Source: Closterium sp. NIES-65
Taxonomy: Eukaryota; Streptophyta; Zygnematophyceae; Desmidiales; Closteriaceae
NCBI GenBank assembly: GCA_948144175.1
Contig: CANXME010000404.1
Span: 38,475 to 102,474 of the forward strand
Length of the DNA stretch: 64,000 bases
Direction: 5' to 3'
Part shown: piece by piece, positions 1-13,207 of the stretch
Numbering within the stretch: the stretch's first letter is position 1
Layout: each line of letters starts with the position of its first letter
Made by a program: the position numbers and the translations under genes
Notes under the pieces: generated by a model
Seen by the model: the letters and a program-made list of their open reading frames with translations, nothing else
Databases searched by the model: none
Told to the model about the DNA's origin: nothing

Positions 1-959
1 ACCCACCGCGTGTTCAACCCACCGTGTGTTTAACCCACCGTGTGTTCAACCCACGGTGTGTTCAACCTATCGTGTGTTCAACCCACCGTGTATTCAACCC
101 ACCGTGTGTTCCACCCACCGTGTGATCAACCCACCTTTTGTTCAACCCACTGTGTGTTCAACCCACCGTGTGTTCCACCCACCGTGTGTTCAACGCATCG
201 TGTGTTGAACCCACCGTGTGTTGAACCCACCGTGTTTTGAACCCACCGTGTGTTCAACCCACCGTGTGTTCCACCCACCGAATGTTCAATGCACCGTGTG
301 TTCAACCCACCGTGTCTTAAACCTACCGTGTGTTCAACCCACCGTGTGTTCAACCCACCGTGTGTTCAACCCAACGTGTGTTAACCTATCGTCTGTTCAA
401 CCCACCGTGTGTTCAACCCACCGTGTGTTCAACCCACTGTGTGTTCCACCCACGGTGTGATCAACCCGCCGTGTGTTTAACCCACCATGTGTTCAACCCA
501 CCGTGTGTTCCACCCACCGTGTGTTCAATGCACCGTGTGTTCAACCCATTGTGTGCTCAACCTATCGTGTGTTCAACCCACCGTGTGTTCAACCCACCGT
601 GTGTTCCACCCACCGTGTGATCAACCCATCGTATGTTCAACGCACCGTGTGTTCAACCCACCGTGTGTTCAACGCACCGTGTGTTCAACCCACCGTGTGT
701 TCCACCCACCGTGTGTTCAACGCATCGTGTGTTGAACCCACCGTGTGTTGAACCCACCGTGTTTTGAACCCACCGTATGTTCAACCCACGGTGTGTTCCA
801 CCCACCGAATGTTCAATGCACCGTGTGTTCAACCCACCGTGTCTTAAACCTACCGTATGTTCAACCCACCGTGTGATCAACCCACCGTGTGTTCAACCTA
901 TCGTGTGATCAACCCACCATGTGTTCAACCCACCATGTGTTCCACCCACCGTGTGTTGA
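1..959. repeat. 959-bp super-repeat of the 16-bp array, copy 1
   Basis: Rare unit variants recur at a fixed offset of 959 bp. The ACCCACCGCG unit is at 1 and 960, the CCACCTTTTG unit at about 131 and 1090, and the GTCTTAAACC unit at 314 and 1273. The GTCTTAAACC unit also appears at 841, which divides the period into 527 + 432 bp, so an older internal duplication sits inside the larger one. About 60 of the 16-bp units make one super-repeat. Confidence 0.9.
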
Positions 960-1480
960 ACCCACCGCGTGTTCAACCCACCGTGTGTTTAACCCACCGT
1001 GTGTTCAACCCACGGTGTGTTCAACCTATCGTGTGTTCAACCCACCGTGTGTTCAACCCACCGTGTGTTCCACCCACCATGTGATCAACCCACCTTTTGT
1101 TCAACCCACTGTGTGTTCAACCCACCGTGTGTTCCACCCACCGTGTGTTCAACGCATCGTGTGTTGAACCCACCGTGTGTTGAACCCACCGTGTTTTGAA
1201 CCCACCGTGTGTTCAACCCACCGTGTGTTCCACCCACCGAATGTTCAATGCACCGTGTGTTCAACCCACCGTGTCTTAAACCTACCGTGTGTTCAACCCA
1301 CCGTGTGTTCAACCCACCGTGTGTTCAACCCAACGTGTGTTAACCTATCGTCTGTTCAACCCACCGTGTGTTCAACCCACCGTGCGTTCAACCCACCGTG
1401 TGTTCCACCCACGGTGTGATCAACCCACCGTGTGTTTAACCCACCATGTGTTCAACCCACCGTGTGTTCCACCCACCGTG
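960..1480. repeat. 959-bp super-repeat, partial copy 2
   Basis: This is the second, truncated copy of the super-repeat. Variant units follow the same order as in bases 1 to about 520, with only scattered substitutions. It is cut off by the change to the 17-bp family at about 1515, so only a little over half of the period is present. Confidence 0.88.
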
Positions 1481-1514
1481 TGTTCAACGCACCGTTTGTT
1501 CAACCCATTGTGTT

Positions 1515-2569
1515 GGACCAGGCACGCTCATGGACCAGGCAAGCTCCTACACCAGGCAAGCTCTTGGACTAGGCACGCTCCTAGACCAGGCAAGCTCTTG
1601 GACCAGGCAGGCTTCTGGACCAAGCAAGCTCATGGACCAGGCACACTCAAGGACCAGGCACGTTCCTAGACAAGGCAAGCTCCTAGACTAGGCAATCTCC
1701 TGGACCAAGCAAGCTCCTGGATCAAGCAAGCACGTGGACGAGGCACGCTCCTTTACCAGGCAAGCTCCCGGACCAGGCTCGCTCGTGGACCAGGCACGCT
1801 CCTGGACCAGGCAAGCTCCTGGACCAGGAATGCTCTTGGACCAGGCAAGCTCCTGGATCAGGCAAGCTCCTGGAACATGCAAGCCCCTAGACCAGGCAAG
1901 CTCTTAGACCAGGAAAGCTCCTAGACCAGGCAAGCTCTTGGACCAGGCAAGCTCTTGGACCAGGCAAGCTCCTGAATCAGGCAAGCTAACGGACCAAGAA
2001 AGCTCCTGGACAAGGCAAGCTCCTGGACCAGGCAAGCTCCTGGACCAGGATAGCTCCTAGACCAGGCAAGCTCCTGGACTAGGCACGCTCTTGGACCAAG
2101 CAAGCTCCTAGACCAGGCAAGCTCTTGGACCAGGCAAGCTTCTGGACCAGGCAAACTCGTGGACAACGCACGCTCCTTGACCAGGCAAGCTCCTGGACTA
2201 GGATAGCTCCTAGACCAGGCAAGCTCCTGGACAAGGCAAGCTCCTGGACCACGCAAGCTCTTGGACCACGCAAGCTCTTGGACCAGGCAAGCTCCTGGAT
2301 AAGGCAAGCTCCTAGACCAAGCAAGCTCCTCGACCAGACACGCTCATGGACCAGGCAAGCTCGTTGACCTGGCATGCTCCTGGACCAGGCAAGCTCCTGG
2401 ACCAGGCAAGCTCTTGGACCAAGCAAGCTCCAGGACCAGGCAACCTCCTGGACCAGGGAAGCTCGTTGACCAGGCATGCTCCTGGACCAGGCAAGCTCCT
2501 GGACCAGGCAAGCTCCTGGACCACGCAAGCTCTTGGACCACGCAAGCTCCTGGACCACGCAAGCTCTTG
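1515..2569. repeat. 17-bp minisatellite array
   Basis: Tandem array of a 17-bp unit with consensus GGACCAGGCAAGCTCCT, about 62 units. Common variants change CTCCT to CTCTT, GGACC to AGACC or GGACA, and CAAG to CACG. A sub-repeat is visible: the unusual GGATAGCTCC unit occurs near 2049 and 2202, 153 bp apart (9 units). Units reading GGACCACGCAAGCTC cluster near 2250-2280 and again at 2518-2565, right against the hexamer array. The unit has no stop in several frames, giving repetitive open frames (for example minus strand 2079-2648, which runs into the hexamer) with no recognisable domain. I regard these as artefacts. Confidence 0.96.
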
Positions 2570-3700
2570 TCCACGTCCACGTCCACGTCCATCTCCACGT
2601 CCACGTCCACGTCCACGACCACGTCCAGGTCCACGACCACGACCACATCTATGTCCACGTCCACGTCCATGTCCACGTCCACTTCCATGTCCATGTCCAC
2701 GTCCACGTCCACGTCCACGTCCATGTCCATGTCCACGTCCACGTCCACGTCCACGACCATGTCCAAGTCCACGTTCACGTCCACGTCCACGTCCACGTCC
2801 ACGTCCATGTCCACGTCCACCTCCACGTCCACGTCCATGTCCACGTCCACGTCCACGTCCACGTCCACGTCCATGTCCACGTTCACGTCCATGTCCATGT
2901 CCACGTCCACGTCCACGTCCACGTCCACGTCCACAACAATGTCCACGTCCACGTTCACGTCCACGTCCATGTCCATGTCCACGTCCACGACCATGTCCAC
3001 GTCCACGTCCACGTCCATGTCCACGTCCACGTCCACGTCCACGTCCACGTCCATGTTCACGTCCACGTCCACGTCCACGTCCACGACCACGTCCACGTCC
3101 ACGTCCACGACCATGTCCACGTCCACGTCCACGACCACGTCCACGTCCACGTCCACGTCCACGTCCACGTCCACGACCATGTCCACGTCCACGACCACGT
3201 CCACGTCCACGTCCCTGTCCACGTCCACGTCCACGTCCACGTCCACGTCCACGTCCACGACCACGTCCACGTCCACGTCCACGTCCACGTCCACATCCAT
3301 GTCCACGTCCACGTCCACGACCACGTCCACGTCCACGTCCACGACCACGTCCACGTCCACGTCCACGTCCACGTCCAAGTCCACGTCCACGTCTACGTCC
3401 ACGTCCACGTCTATGTCCATGTCCACGTCCATGTCCACGTCCACGTCCACGTCCAGGTCCAGGTCCACGTCCACGTCCACTTCCACTTCCACGTCCACGT
3501 CCACGTCCACGTCCACTTCCACTTCCACGTCCACGTCCACGTCCACGTCCAGGTCAAGTCCACGTCCAGGTCCAGTCCACGTCCACGTCCACGTGCACGT
3601 CCACGTCCAAGTCCACGTCCACGTCCACGACCACGTCCACGTCCACGTCCACGTCCACGTCAACGACCACGTCCACGACCACGTCCACGTCCACGTCCAC
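2570..3700. repeat. Hexamer array, proximal segment
   Basis: This is the first part of the hexamer array, next to the 17-bp family. CCATGT and CCACGA variants are mixed into the consensus. Two runs of CCACTTCCACTTCC-type units occur at about 3478-3490 and 3514-3526. CCAGGTCAAGTCC, a unit with a short indel, appears near 3552. This variant later marks the ends of GC-richer blocks at about 3890, 13370 and 15580. I see no higher-order copy of the 2570-3500 part elsewhere in the window. Confidence 0.8.
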
Positions 3701-5049
3701 GTCCGCGTTCGCGTCCACGACCATGTCCACGTCCACGTCGATGTCCACGTCCGCGTCCACGACCACGTCCACGTCCACGTCCGCACGTCCGCGTCCGCGT
3801 CCACGTCCACGTCCGCGTCCACGTCCCCGTCCAACGTCCGCGTCCGCGTCCCTGTCCAACGTCCGCGTCCGCGTCCCACGTCCACGTCCAGGTCAAGTCC
3901 GCGTCCACGTCCACGTCCACGTCCACGTCCAGGTCAAGTCCACCTCCACGTCCACGTCCACGTCCACGTCCACGTCCACGTGCACGTCCAGGTCAAGTCC
4001 ACGTCACGTCCACGTCCACGTCCACGTCCACGTCCACGTCCATGTCCACGTCCACGTCCAAGTCCACGTCCACGTCCACGTCCACGTCCACGTCCACGTC
4101 CACGTCCACGTCCACGACCACGTCCACGTCCACGTCCACGTCCACGTCCACGTCCACGACCACGTCCACGGCCACGTCCACGTCCACGTCCACGTCCACG
4201 TCCACGTCCACGTCCATGTCCACGTCCACGTCCACGTCCACGACCATGTCCACGTCCACGTCCACGTCCACGTCCACGACCACGTCCACGTCCACGTCCA
4301 CGACCACGTCCACGTCCACGTCCACGTCCACGACCACGTCCACGTCTACGTCCACGTCCACGACCACGTCCACGTCCACGTCCACGTCCATGTCCACGAC
4401 CACGTCCAGGTCCACGTCTTCGTCCACGACCACGTCCACGTCCACGTCCACGTCCATGTCTTTGTCCACGACCACGTCCACGTCCACATCCACGTCCACG
4501 TCCACGTCCACGTCCACGACCAGGTCCACGTCCACGTCCACGTCCAAGTCCACGTCCAAGTCCACGTCCATGTCCACGTCCAAGTCCTCCACATCCACGT
4601 CCACGACCATGTCCACCTCCACGTCCACGTCCACGTCCACGACCATGTCCACCTCCACGTCCACGTCCACGACCATGTCCACGTCCACGTCCACGTTCAC
4701 GTCCATGTCCACGTCCACGTCCACGACCATGTCCACGTCCACGTCCACGTCCACGTCCACGTCCACGTCCACGTCCACGTCCAAGTCCACGACCACGACC
4801 ACGTCCACGTCCAAGTCCACGTCCACGTCCACGTCCACGTCCAAGTTTACGTCCACGTCCACGTCCACGTCCACGACCATGTCCACGTCCACGACCACGT
4901 CCACGACCACGTCCAAGTCCACGTCCACGTCCACGTCCACGTCCAAGTCCACGTCCACGTCCACGTCCACGTCCACGACCACGTCCACGTCCATGTCCAC
5001 GTCCACGTCCACGTCCACGTCCACGTCCACGTCCACGTTCACGTTCACG
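3701..5049. repeat. GCGTCC-rich composite hexamer block, copy 1
   Basis: This ~1.35 kb module opens with GTCCGCG units and holds a cluster of GCGTCC hexamers with the marker CCGCACGTCC at 3781 and a CCCGTCCAACG unit soon after. It then has repeated CCAGGTCAAGTCC, a single GGCCACG unit at about 4170, a stretch with CGACCATG and CCAAGT units, TCTTCGTCC, and closes with GTTCACGTTCACG at 5037. The same marker order is found at 13208 and 15390. The length is set mainly by small differences in hexamer number. Confidence 0.85.
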
Positions 5050-7300
5050 TCCACGTCCACGTCCACGTCCACGTCCACGTCCACGTCCACGTCCACGTCC
5101 ACGTCCACGTCCACGTCCACGTCCACGTCCACGTCCACGTCCACGTCCACGTCCACGTCCACGTCCACGACCACGTCCACGTCCACGTCCACGTCCACGC
5201 GTCCACGTCCACGTCCACGTCCACGACCACGTCCACGTCCACGTCCACGTCCACGTCCACGTCCACGTCCACGCGTCCACGTCCACGTCCACGTCCACGT
5301 CCACGCGTCCACATCCACGTCCACGTCCACGTCCACGTCCTCCACGTCCACGTCCACAACCACGTCCTCCACGTCCACGTCCACGTCCACGTCCACGTCC
5401 TCCACGTCCACGTCCACAACCACGTGTACGTCCACGTCCACGTCCACGTCCACGTCCACGTGTACGTCCACGTCCACGTCCACGTCCACGTGTACGACCA
5501 CGTCCACGTCCACGTCCACTACCACGTCCACGACCACGTCCACGTCCACGTCCACGTCTACGTCCACGTCCACGTCCACGTCCACTACCACGTCCACGTC
5601 CACGTCCATCTCCACGTCCACGTCCACGTCCACGTCCATCTCCACGTCCACGTCCACGTCCACGTCCACGTCCACGACCACGTCCACGTCCACGTCCACG
5701 TCCACGACCACGACCACGTCCACGTCCACGACCACGACCACGTCCACGTCCACGTCCACGTCCACGTCCACGTCCACGTCCACGTCCACGTCCACGACCA
5801 CGTCCACGTCCACGTCCACGTCCACGCGTCCACGTCCACGTCCACGTCCACGACCACGTCCACGTCCACGTCCACGTCCACGTCCACGTCCACGTCCACG
5901 CGTCCACGTCCACGTCCACGTCCACGTCCACGCGTCCACATCCACGTCCACGTCCACGTCCACGTCCTCCACGTCCACGTCCACAACCACGTCCTCCACG
6001 TCCACGTCCACGTCCACGTCCACGTCCTCCACGTCCACGTCCACAACCACGTGTACGTCCACGTCCACGTCCACGTCCACGTCCACGTGTACGTCCACGT
6101 CCACGTCCACGTCCACGTGTACGACCACGTCCACGTCCACGTCCACTACCACGTCCACGACCACGTCCACGTCCACGTCCACGTCTACGTCCACGTCCAC
6201 GTCCACGTCCACTACCACGTCCACGTCCACGTCCATCTCCACGTCCACGTCCACGTCCACGTCCATCTCCACGTCCACGTCCACGTCCACGTCCACGTCC
6301 ACGACCACGTCCACGTCCACGTCCACGTCCACGACCACGACCACGTCCACGTCCACGACCACGACCACGTCCACGTCCACGTCCACGTCCACGCGTCCAC
6401 GTCCACGTCCATGTCCACGTCCACGTCCACGTCCACGACCATGTCCACGTCCACGTCCACGTCCACGTCCACGTCCACGTCCACGTCCACGTCCACAACC
6501 ACGTCCACGTCCACGTCCACGACCACGTCCACGTCCACGTCCACGTCCACGACCACGTCCACGTCCACGTCCACGTCCACGTCCACGCGTCCACGTCCAT
6601 GTCCACGTCCACGTCCTCCACGTCCACGTCCACAACCACGTCCTCCACGTCCACGTCCACGTCCACGTGTACGTCCACGTCCACGTCCACGTCCACGTGT
6701 ACGTCCACGTCCACGTCCACGACCATGTCCAGGTCCACGTCCACGTCCACGTGTACGTCCACGTCCACGTCCACGTCCACGACCACGTCCACGTCCACGT
6801 CCACGACCACGTCCACGTCCACATCCACGTCCACGTCCACGACCACGTCCACGTCCACGTCCACGTCTACGTCCACGTCCACGTCCACGTCCACGACCAC
6901 GTCCACGTCCACGTCCCTGTCCACGTCCACGTCCATCTCTACGTCCACGTCCACGTCCACGTCCACGTCCACGTCCACGTCCACGACCACGTCTACGTCC
7001 ACGTCCAGGTCCACGACCACGACCACGTCCACGTCCACGTCCACGTCCACGTCCACGTCCACGCGTCCACGTCCACGTCCACGTCCACGTCCACGCGTCC
7101 ACGTCCACGCGTCCACGTCCACATCCACGTCCACGTCCACGTCCTCCACGTCCACGTCCACGTCCAGGTCCACGTCCACGTCCATGTCCATGTCCACGTG
7201 TACGTCCACGTCCACGTCCACGTCCACGTCCACGTCCACGTCCAGGTCCACGTCCACGTCCACGTCCACGTCCACAACCACGTCCACGTCCACGTCCACG

Positions 7301-9970
7301 ACCACGTCTATGTCCACGTCCACGTCCACGTCCACGTCCACGTCCACGTCCACGTCCACGACCACGTCCACGTCCACGTCCACGTCCACGTCCACGACCA
7401 CGTCCACGTCCACGTCCACGTCCACGTCCACGACCACGTCCACGACCACGTCCACGTCCACGTCAACGTCCACGTCCACGTCCACGTCCACGTCCACGTC
7501 CACGTCCACGTCCACGTCCACGTCCACGACCACGTCCACGTCCACGTCCACGACCACGTCCACGTCCACGTCCACGTCCACGACCACGTCCACGTCCACG
7601 TCCACGTCCACGCGTCCACGTCCACGTCCACGTCCACGTCCACGCGTCCACATCCACGTCCACGTCCACGTCCACGTCCTCCACGTCCACGTCCACAACC
7701 ACGTCCTCCACGTCCACGTCCACGTCCACGTCCACGTCCACGTCCACGTGTACGTCCACGTCCACGTCCACGACCACGTCCAGGTCCACGTCCACGTCCA
7801 CGTGTACGTCCACGTCCACGTCCACGTCCACGACCACGTCCACGTCCACGTCCACGACCACGTCCACGTCCACATCCACGTCCACGTCCACGACCACGTC
7901 CACGTCCACGTCCACGTCTACGTCCACGTCCACGTCCACGTCCACTACCACGTCCACGTCCACGTCCATCTCCACGTCCACGTCCACGTCCACGTCCATC
8001 TCCACGTCCACGTCCACGTCCACGTCCACGTCCACGTCCACGACCACGTCCACGTCCACGTCCACGTCCACGACCACGACCACGTCCACGTCCACGACCA
8101 CGACCACGTCCACGTCCACGTCCACGTCCACGCGTCCACGTCCACGTCCATGTCCACGTCCACGTCCACGTCCACGACCACGTCCACGTCCACGTCCACG
8201 TCCACGTCCACGTCCACGTCCACGTCCACGTCCACGTCCACGTCCACGACCACGTCCACGTCCACGTCCACGACCACGTCCACGTCCACGTCCACGACCA
8301 CGTCCACGTCCACGTCCACGTCCACGTCCACGTCCACGACCACGTCCACGCGTCCACGTCCATGTCCACGTCCACGTCCTCCACGTCCACGTCCACAACC
8401 ACGTCCTCCACGTCCACGTCCACGTCCACGTCCACGAGTACGTCCACGTCCACGTCCACGTCCACGTGTACGTCCACGTCCACGTCCACGACCACGTCCA
8501 GGTCCATGTCCACGTCCACGTGTACGTCCACGTCCACGTCCACGTCCACGACCACGTCCATGTCCACGTCCACGACCACGTCCACGTCCACGTCCACATC
8601 CACGTCCACGACCACGTCCACGTCCACGTCCACGTCGACGTCCACGTCCACGTCCACGTCCACGACCACGTCCACGTCCACGTCCACGTCCACGTCCCTG
8701 TCCACGTCCACGTCCACGTCCACGTCCACGTCCACGTCCACGTCCACGTCCACGACCACGTCTACGTCCACGTCCACGTCCACGACCACGACCACGTCCA
8801 CGTCCACGTCCACGTCCACGTCCACGTCCACGTCCACGCGTCCACGTCCACGTCCACGTCCACGTCCACGCGTCCACGTCCACGCGTCCACGTCCACATC
8901 CACGTCCACGTCCACGTCCACGTCCTCCACGTCCACGTCCACGTCCACGTCCACGTCCATGTCCATGTCCACGTGTATGTCCACGTCCACGTCCACGACC
9001 ACGACCACGTCCACGTCCACGACCACGACCACGTCCACGTCCACGTCCACGTCCACGCGTCCACGTCCACGTCCATGTCCACGTCCACGTCCACGTCCAC
9101 GACCACGTCCACGTCCACGTCCACGTCCACGTCCACGTCCACGTCCACGTCCACGACCACGTCCACGTCCACGTCCACGACCACGTCCACGTCCACGTCC
9201 ACGTCCACGACCACGTCCACGTCCACGTCCACGTCCACGTCCACGTCCACGCGTCCACGTCCATGTCCACGTCCACGTCCTCCACGTCCACGTCCACAAC
9301 CACGTCCTCCACGTCCACGTCCACGTCCACGTCCACGTGTACGTCCACGTCGACGTCCACGTCCACGTGTACGTCCACGTCCACGTCCACGACCATGTCC
9401 AGGTCCACGTCCACGTCCACGTGTACGTCCACGTCCACGTCCACGTCCACGACCACGTCCACGTCCACGTCCACGACCACGTCCACGTCCACATCCACGT
9501 CCACGTCCACGACCACGTCCACGTCCACGTCCACGTCTACGTCCACGTCCACGTCCACGTCCACGACCACGTCCACGTCCACGTCCCTGTCCACGTCCAC
9601 GTCCATCTCTACGTCCACGTCCACGTCCACGTCCACGTCCACGTCCACGACCACGTCTACGTCCACGTCCAGGTCCACGACCACGACCACGTCCACGTCC
9701 ACGTCCACGTCCACGTCCACGTCCACGCGTCCACGTCCACGTCCACGTCCACGTCCACGCGTCCACGTCCACGCGTCCACGTCCACATCCACGTCCACGT
9801 CCACGTCCTCCACGTCCACGTCCACGTCCACGTCCACGTCCACGTCCATGTCCATGTCCACGTGTACGTCCACGTCCACGTCCACGTCCACGTCCACGTC
9901 CACGTCCAGGTCCACGTCCACGTCCACGTCCACGTCCACGTCCACAACCACGTCCACGTCCACGTCCACG
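7301..9970. repeat. Hexamer module bounded by ACCACGTCTATG (2670 bp)
   Basis: This module runs from the ACCACGTCTATG marker at 7301 to the next at 9971. A GTCAACGTCC unit follows each of the markers at 7301, 9971 and 11248 by the same distance (7464, 10134 and 11411), showing that the copies are recent. The CGAGTACG unit at about 8435 recurs near 12388, and a CCATGTCCACGTCC-GTGTACG context near 8505 recurs near 12460. So this module shares its middle with the one starting at 11248, about 3.95 kb downstream. Confidence 0.8.
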
Positions 9971-11247
9971 ACCACGTCTATGTCCACGTCCACGTCCACG
10001 TCCACGTCCACGTCCACGTCCACGACCACGTCCACGTCCACGTCCACGTCCACGTCCACGTCCACGACCACGTCCACGTCCACGTCCACGTCCACGTCCA
10101 CGACCACGTCCACGACCACGTCCACGTCCACGTCAACGTCCACGTCCACGTCCACGTCCACGTCCACGTCCACGTCCACGTCCACGTCCACGACCACGTC
10201 CACGTCCACGTCCACGACCACGTCCACGTCCACGTCCACGACCACGTCCACGTCCACGTCCACGTCCACGCGTCCACGTCCACGTCCACGTCCACGCGTC
10301 CACATCCACGTCCACGTCCACGTCCACGTCCTCCACGTCCACGTCCACAACCACGTCCTCCACGTCCACGTCCACGTCCACGTCCACGTCCACGTGTACG
10401 TCCACGTCCACGTCCACGTCCACGTGTACGTCCACGTCCACGTCCACGACTACGTCCAGGTCCACGTCCACGTCCACGTGTACGTCCACGTCCACGTCCA
10501 CGTCCACGACCACGTCCACGTCCACGTCCACGACCACGTCCACGTCCACATCCACGTCCACGTCCACGACCACGTCCACGTCCACGTCCACGTCTACGTC
10601 CACGTCCACGTCCACGTCCACTACCACGTCCACGTCCACGTCCATCTCCACGTCCACGTCCACGTCCACGTCCATCTCCACGTCCACGTCCACGTCCACG
10701 TCCACGTCCACGTCCACGACCACGTCCACGTCCACGTCCACGTCCACGACCACGACCACGTCCACGTCCACGACCACGACCACGTCCACGTCCACGTCCA
10801 CGTCCACGCGTCCACGTCCACGTCCATGTCCACGTCCACGTCCACGTCCACGACCACGTCCACGTCCACGTCCACGTCCACGTCCACGTCCACGTCCACG
10901 TCCACGTCCACGACCACGTCCACGTCCACGTCCACGACCACGTCCACGTCCACGTCCACGTCCACGACCACGTCCACGTCCACGTCCACGTCCACGTCCA
11001 CGTCCACGACCACGTCCACGCGTCCACGTCCATGTCCACGTCCACGTCCTCCACGTCCACGTCCACAACCACGTCCTCCACGTCCACGTCCACGTCCTCC
11101 ACGTCCACGTCCACGTCCACGTCCATGTCCATGTCCACGTGTACGTCCACGTCCACGTCCACGTCCACGTCCACGTCCACGTCCAGGTCCACGTCCACGT
11201 CCACGTCCACGTCCACGTCCACAACCACGTCCACGTCCACGTCCACG
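9971..11247. repeat. Hexamer module bounded by ACCACGTCTATG (1277 bp)
   Basis: Shorter version of the preceding module. It begins with the same order of units, including GTCAACGTCC at 10134 and CCTCC/ACAACC at 10330, but then jumps to an 11048 CCTCC marker context with a compact end. The size difference implies a large internal deletion or unequal exchange relative to the 2670-bp version. Confidence 0.78.
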
Positions 11248-13034
11248 ACCACGTCTATGTCCACGTCCACGTCCACGTCCACGTCCACGTCCACGTCCAC
11301 GTCCACGACCACGTCCACGTCCACGTCCACGTCCACGTCCACGACCACGTCCACGTCCACGTCCACGTCCACGTCCACGACCACGTCCACGACCACGTCC
11401 ACGTCCACGTCAACGTCCACGTCCACGTCCACGTCCACGTCCACGTCCACGTCCACGTCCACGACCACGTCCACGTCCACGTCCACGACCACGTCCACGT
11501 CCACGTCCACGTCCACGACCACGTCCACGTCCACGTCCACGTCCACGCGTCCACGTCCACGTCCACGTCCACGCGTCCACATCCACGTCCACGTCCACGT
11601 CCACGTCCTCCACGTCCACGTCCACAACCACGTCCTCCACGTCCACGTCCACGTCCACGTCCACGTCCACGTGTACGTCCACGTCCACGTCCACGTCCAC
11701 GTGTACGTCCACGTCCACGTCCACGACCACGTCCAGGTCCACGTCCACGTCCACGTGTACGTCCACGTCCACGTCCACGTCCACGACCACGTCCACGTCC
11801 ACGTCCACGACCACGTCCACGTCCACATCCACGTCCACGTCCACGACCACGTCCACGTCCACGTCCACGTCTACGTCCACGTCCACGTCCACGTCCACTA
11901 CCACGTCCACGTCCACGTCCATCTCCACGTCCACGTCCACGTCCACGTCCATCTCCACGTCCACGTCCACGTCCACGTCCACGTCCACGTCCACGACCAC
12001 GTCCACGTCCACGTCCACGTCCACGACCACGACCACGTCCACGTCCACGACCACGACCACGTCCACGTCCACGTCCACGTCCACGCGTCCACGTCCACGT
12101 CCATGTCCACGTCCACGTCCACGTCCACGACCACGTCCACGTCCACGTCCACGTCCACGTCCACGTCCACGTCCACGTCCACGTCCACGACCACGTCCAC
12201 GTCCACGTCCACGACCACGTCCACGTCCACGTCCACGTCCACGACCACGTCCACGTCCACGTCCACGTCCACGTCCACGTCCACGTCCACGACCACGTCC
12301 ACGCGTCCACGTCCATGTCCACGTCCACGTCCTCCACGTCCACGTCCACAACCACGTCCTCCACGTCCACGTCCACGTCCACGTCCACGAGTACGTCCAC
12401 GTCCACGTCCACGTCCACGTGTACGTCCACGTCCACGTCCACGACCACGTCCAGGTCCATGTCCACGTCCACGTGTACGTCCACGTCCACGTCCACGTCC
12501 ACGACCACGTCCACGTCCACGTCCACGACCACGTCCACGTCCACGTCCACGACCACGTCCACGTCCACGTCCACATCCACGTCCACGACCACGTCCACGT
12601 CCACGTCCACGTCGACGTCCACGTCCACGTCCACGTCCACGACCACGTCCACGTCCACGTCCACGTCCACGTCCCTGTCCACGTCCACGTCCACGTCCAC
12701 GTCCACGTCCACGTCCACGTCCACGTCCACGACCACGTCTACGTCCACGTCCACGTCCACGACCACGACCACGTCCACGTCCACGTCCACGTCCACGTCC
12801 ACGCGTCCACGTCCACGTCCACGTCCACGTCCACGCGTCCACGTCCACGCGTCCACGTCCACATCCACGTCCACGTCCACGTCCACGTCCTCCACGTCCA
12901 CGTCCACGTCCACGTCCATGTCCATGTCCACGTGTACGTCCACGTCCACGTCCACGTCCACGTCCACGTCCACGTCCAGGTCCACGTCCACGTCCACGTC
13001 CACGTCCACAACCACGTCCACGTCCACGTCCACG
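11248..13034. repeat. Hexamer module bounded by ACCACGTCTATG (1787 bp)
   Basis: Third version of the module, with GTCAACGTCC at 11411, CCTCC/ACAACC markers at 11607 and 12331, and the rare CGAGTACG unit near 12388 shared with the module at 7301. It ends at the marker at 13035, after which the array changes into the second GCGTCC-rich block rather than starting another copy of the same type. Confidence 0.78.
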
Positions 13035-13207
13035 ACCACGTCTATGTCCACGTCCACGTCCACGTCCACGTCCACGTCCACGTCCACGACCACGTCCACG
13101 TCCACGTCCACGTCCACGACCACGTCCACGTCCACGTCCACGTCCACGTCCACGACCACGTCCACGACCACGTCCACGTCCACGTCCACGTCCACGTCCA
13201 CGTCCAC

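Larger units (their letters stand above)
1..1514. repeat. 16-bp minisatellite array
   Basis: This stretch is a head-to-tail array of a 16-bp unit with consensus CAACCCACCGTGTGTT, about 95 units, and it is already in progress at the window start. Units differ by single substitutions (for example CACCCACCG, CAACGCACCG, CAACCTATCG, GATCAACCC), and a few units are short or altered by small indels, such as the TTAACCTATCG unit near 388 and 1348. The array ends at about 1514, where GTGTT runs straight into GGACCAGGC of the next family. Because 16 is not a multiple of three, open frames through it are only short (60-126 codons) and rich in His, Pro, Cys and Thr. They repeat at the array period and are not genes. 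No spacer or unique sequence lies within it. Confidence 0.97.
5050..13207. repeat. Hexamer higher-order repeat domain
   Basis: The hexamer array is built here from recurring modules. One marker, a CCTCCACG unit followed by CCACAACC and a second CCTCC, starts at 5339, 5966, 6615, 7678, 8378, 9279, 10330, 11048, 11607 and 12331, so spacing varies between 559 and 1063 bp. A second marker, ACCACGTCTATG, is at 7301, 9971, 11248 and 13035. GTGTACG units follow most CCTCC markers, and CGCGTCC phase shifts precede them. Reading frame identity changes at each phase shift, which argues against coding selection. Confidence 0.88.

Noticed and set aside
1-1514. Cys/His/Pro-rich short frames resembling a metal-binding or zinc-finger pattern
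   Set aside because: They are translations of the 16-bp unit, occur on both strands and in several frames, and repeat at the 959-bp super-repeat.
1-2569. CRISPR array
   Set aside because: The repeats are directly contiguous with no unique spacers, and no cas genes are present.
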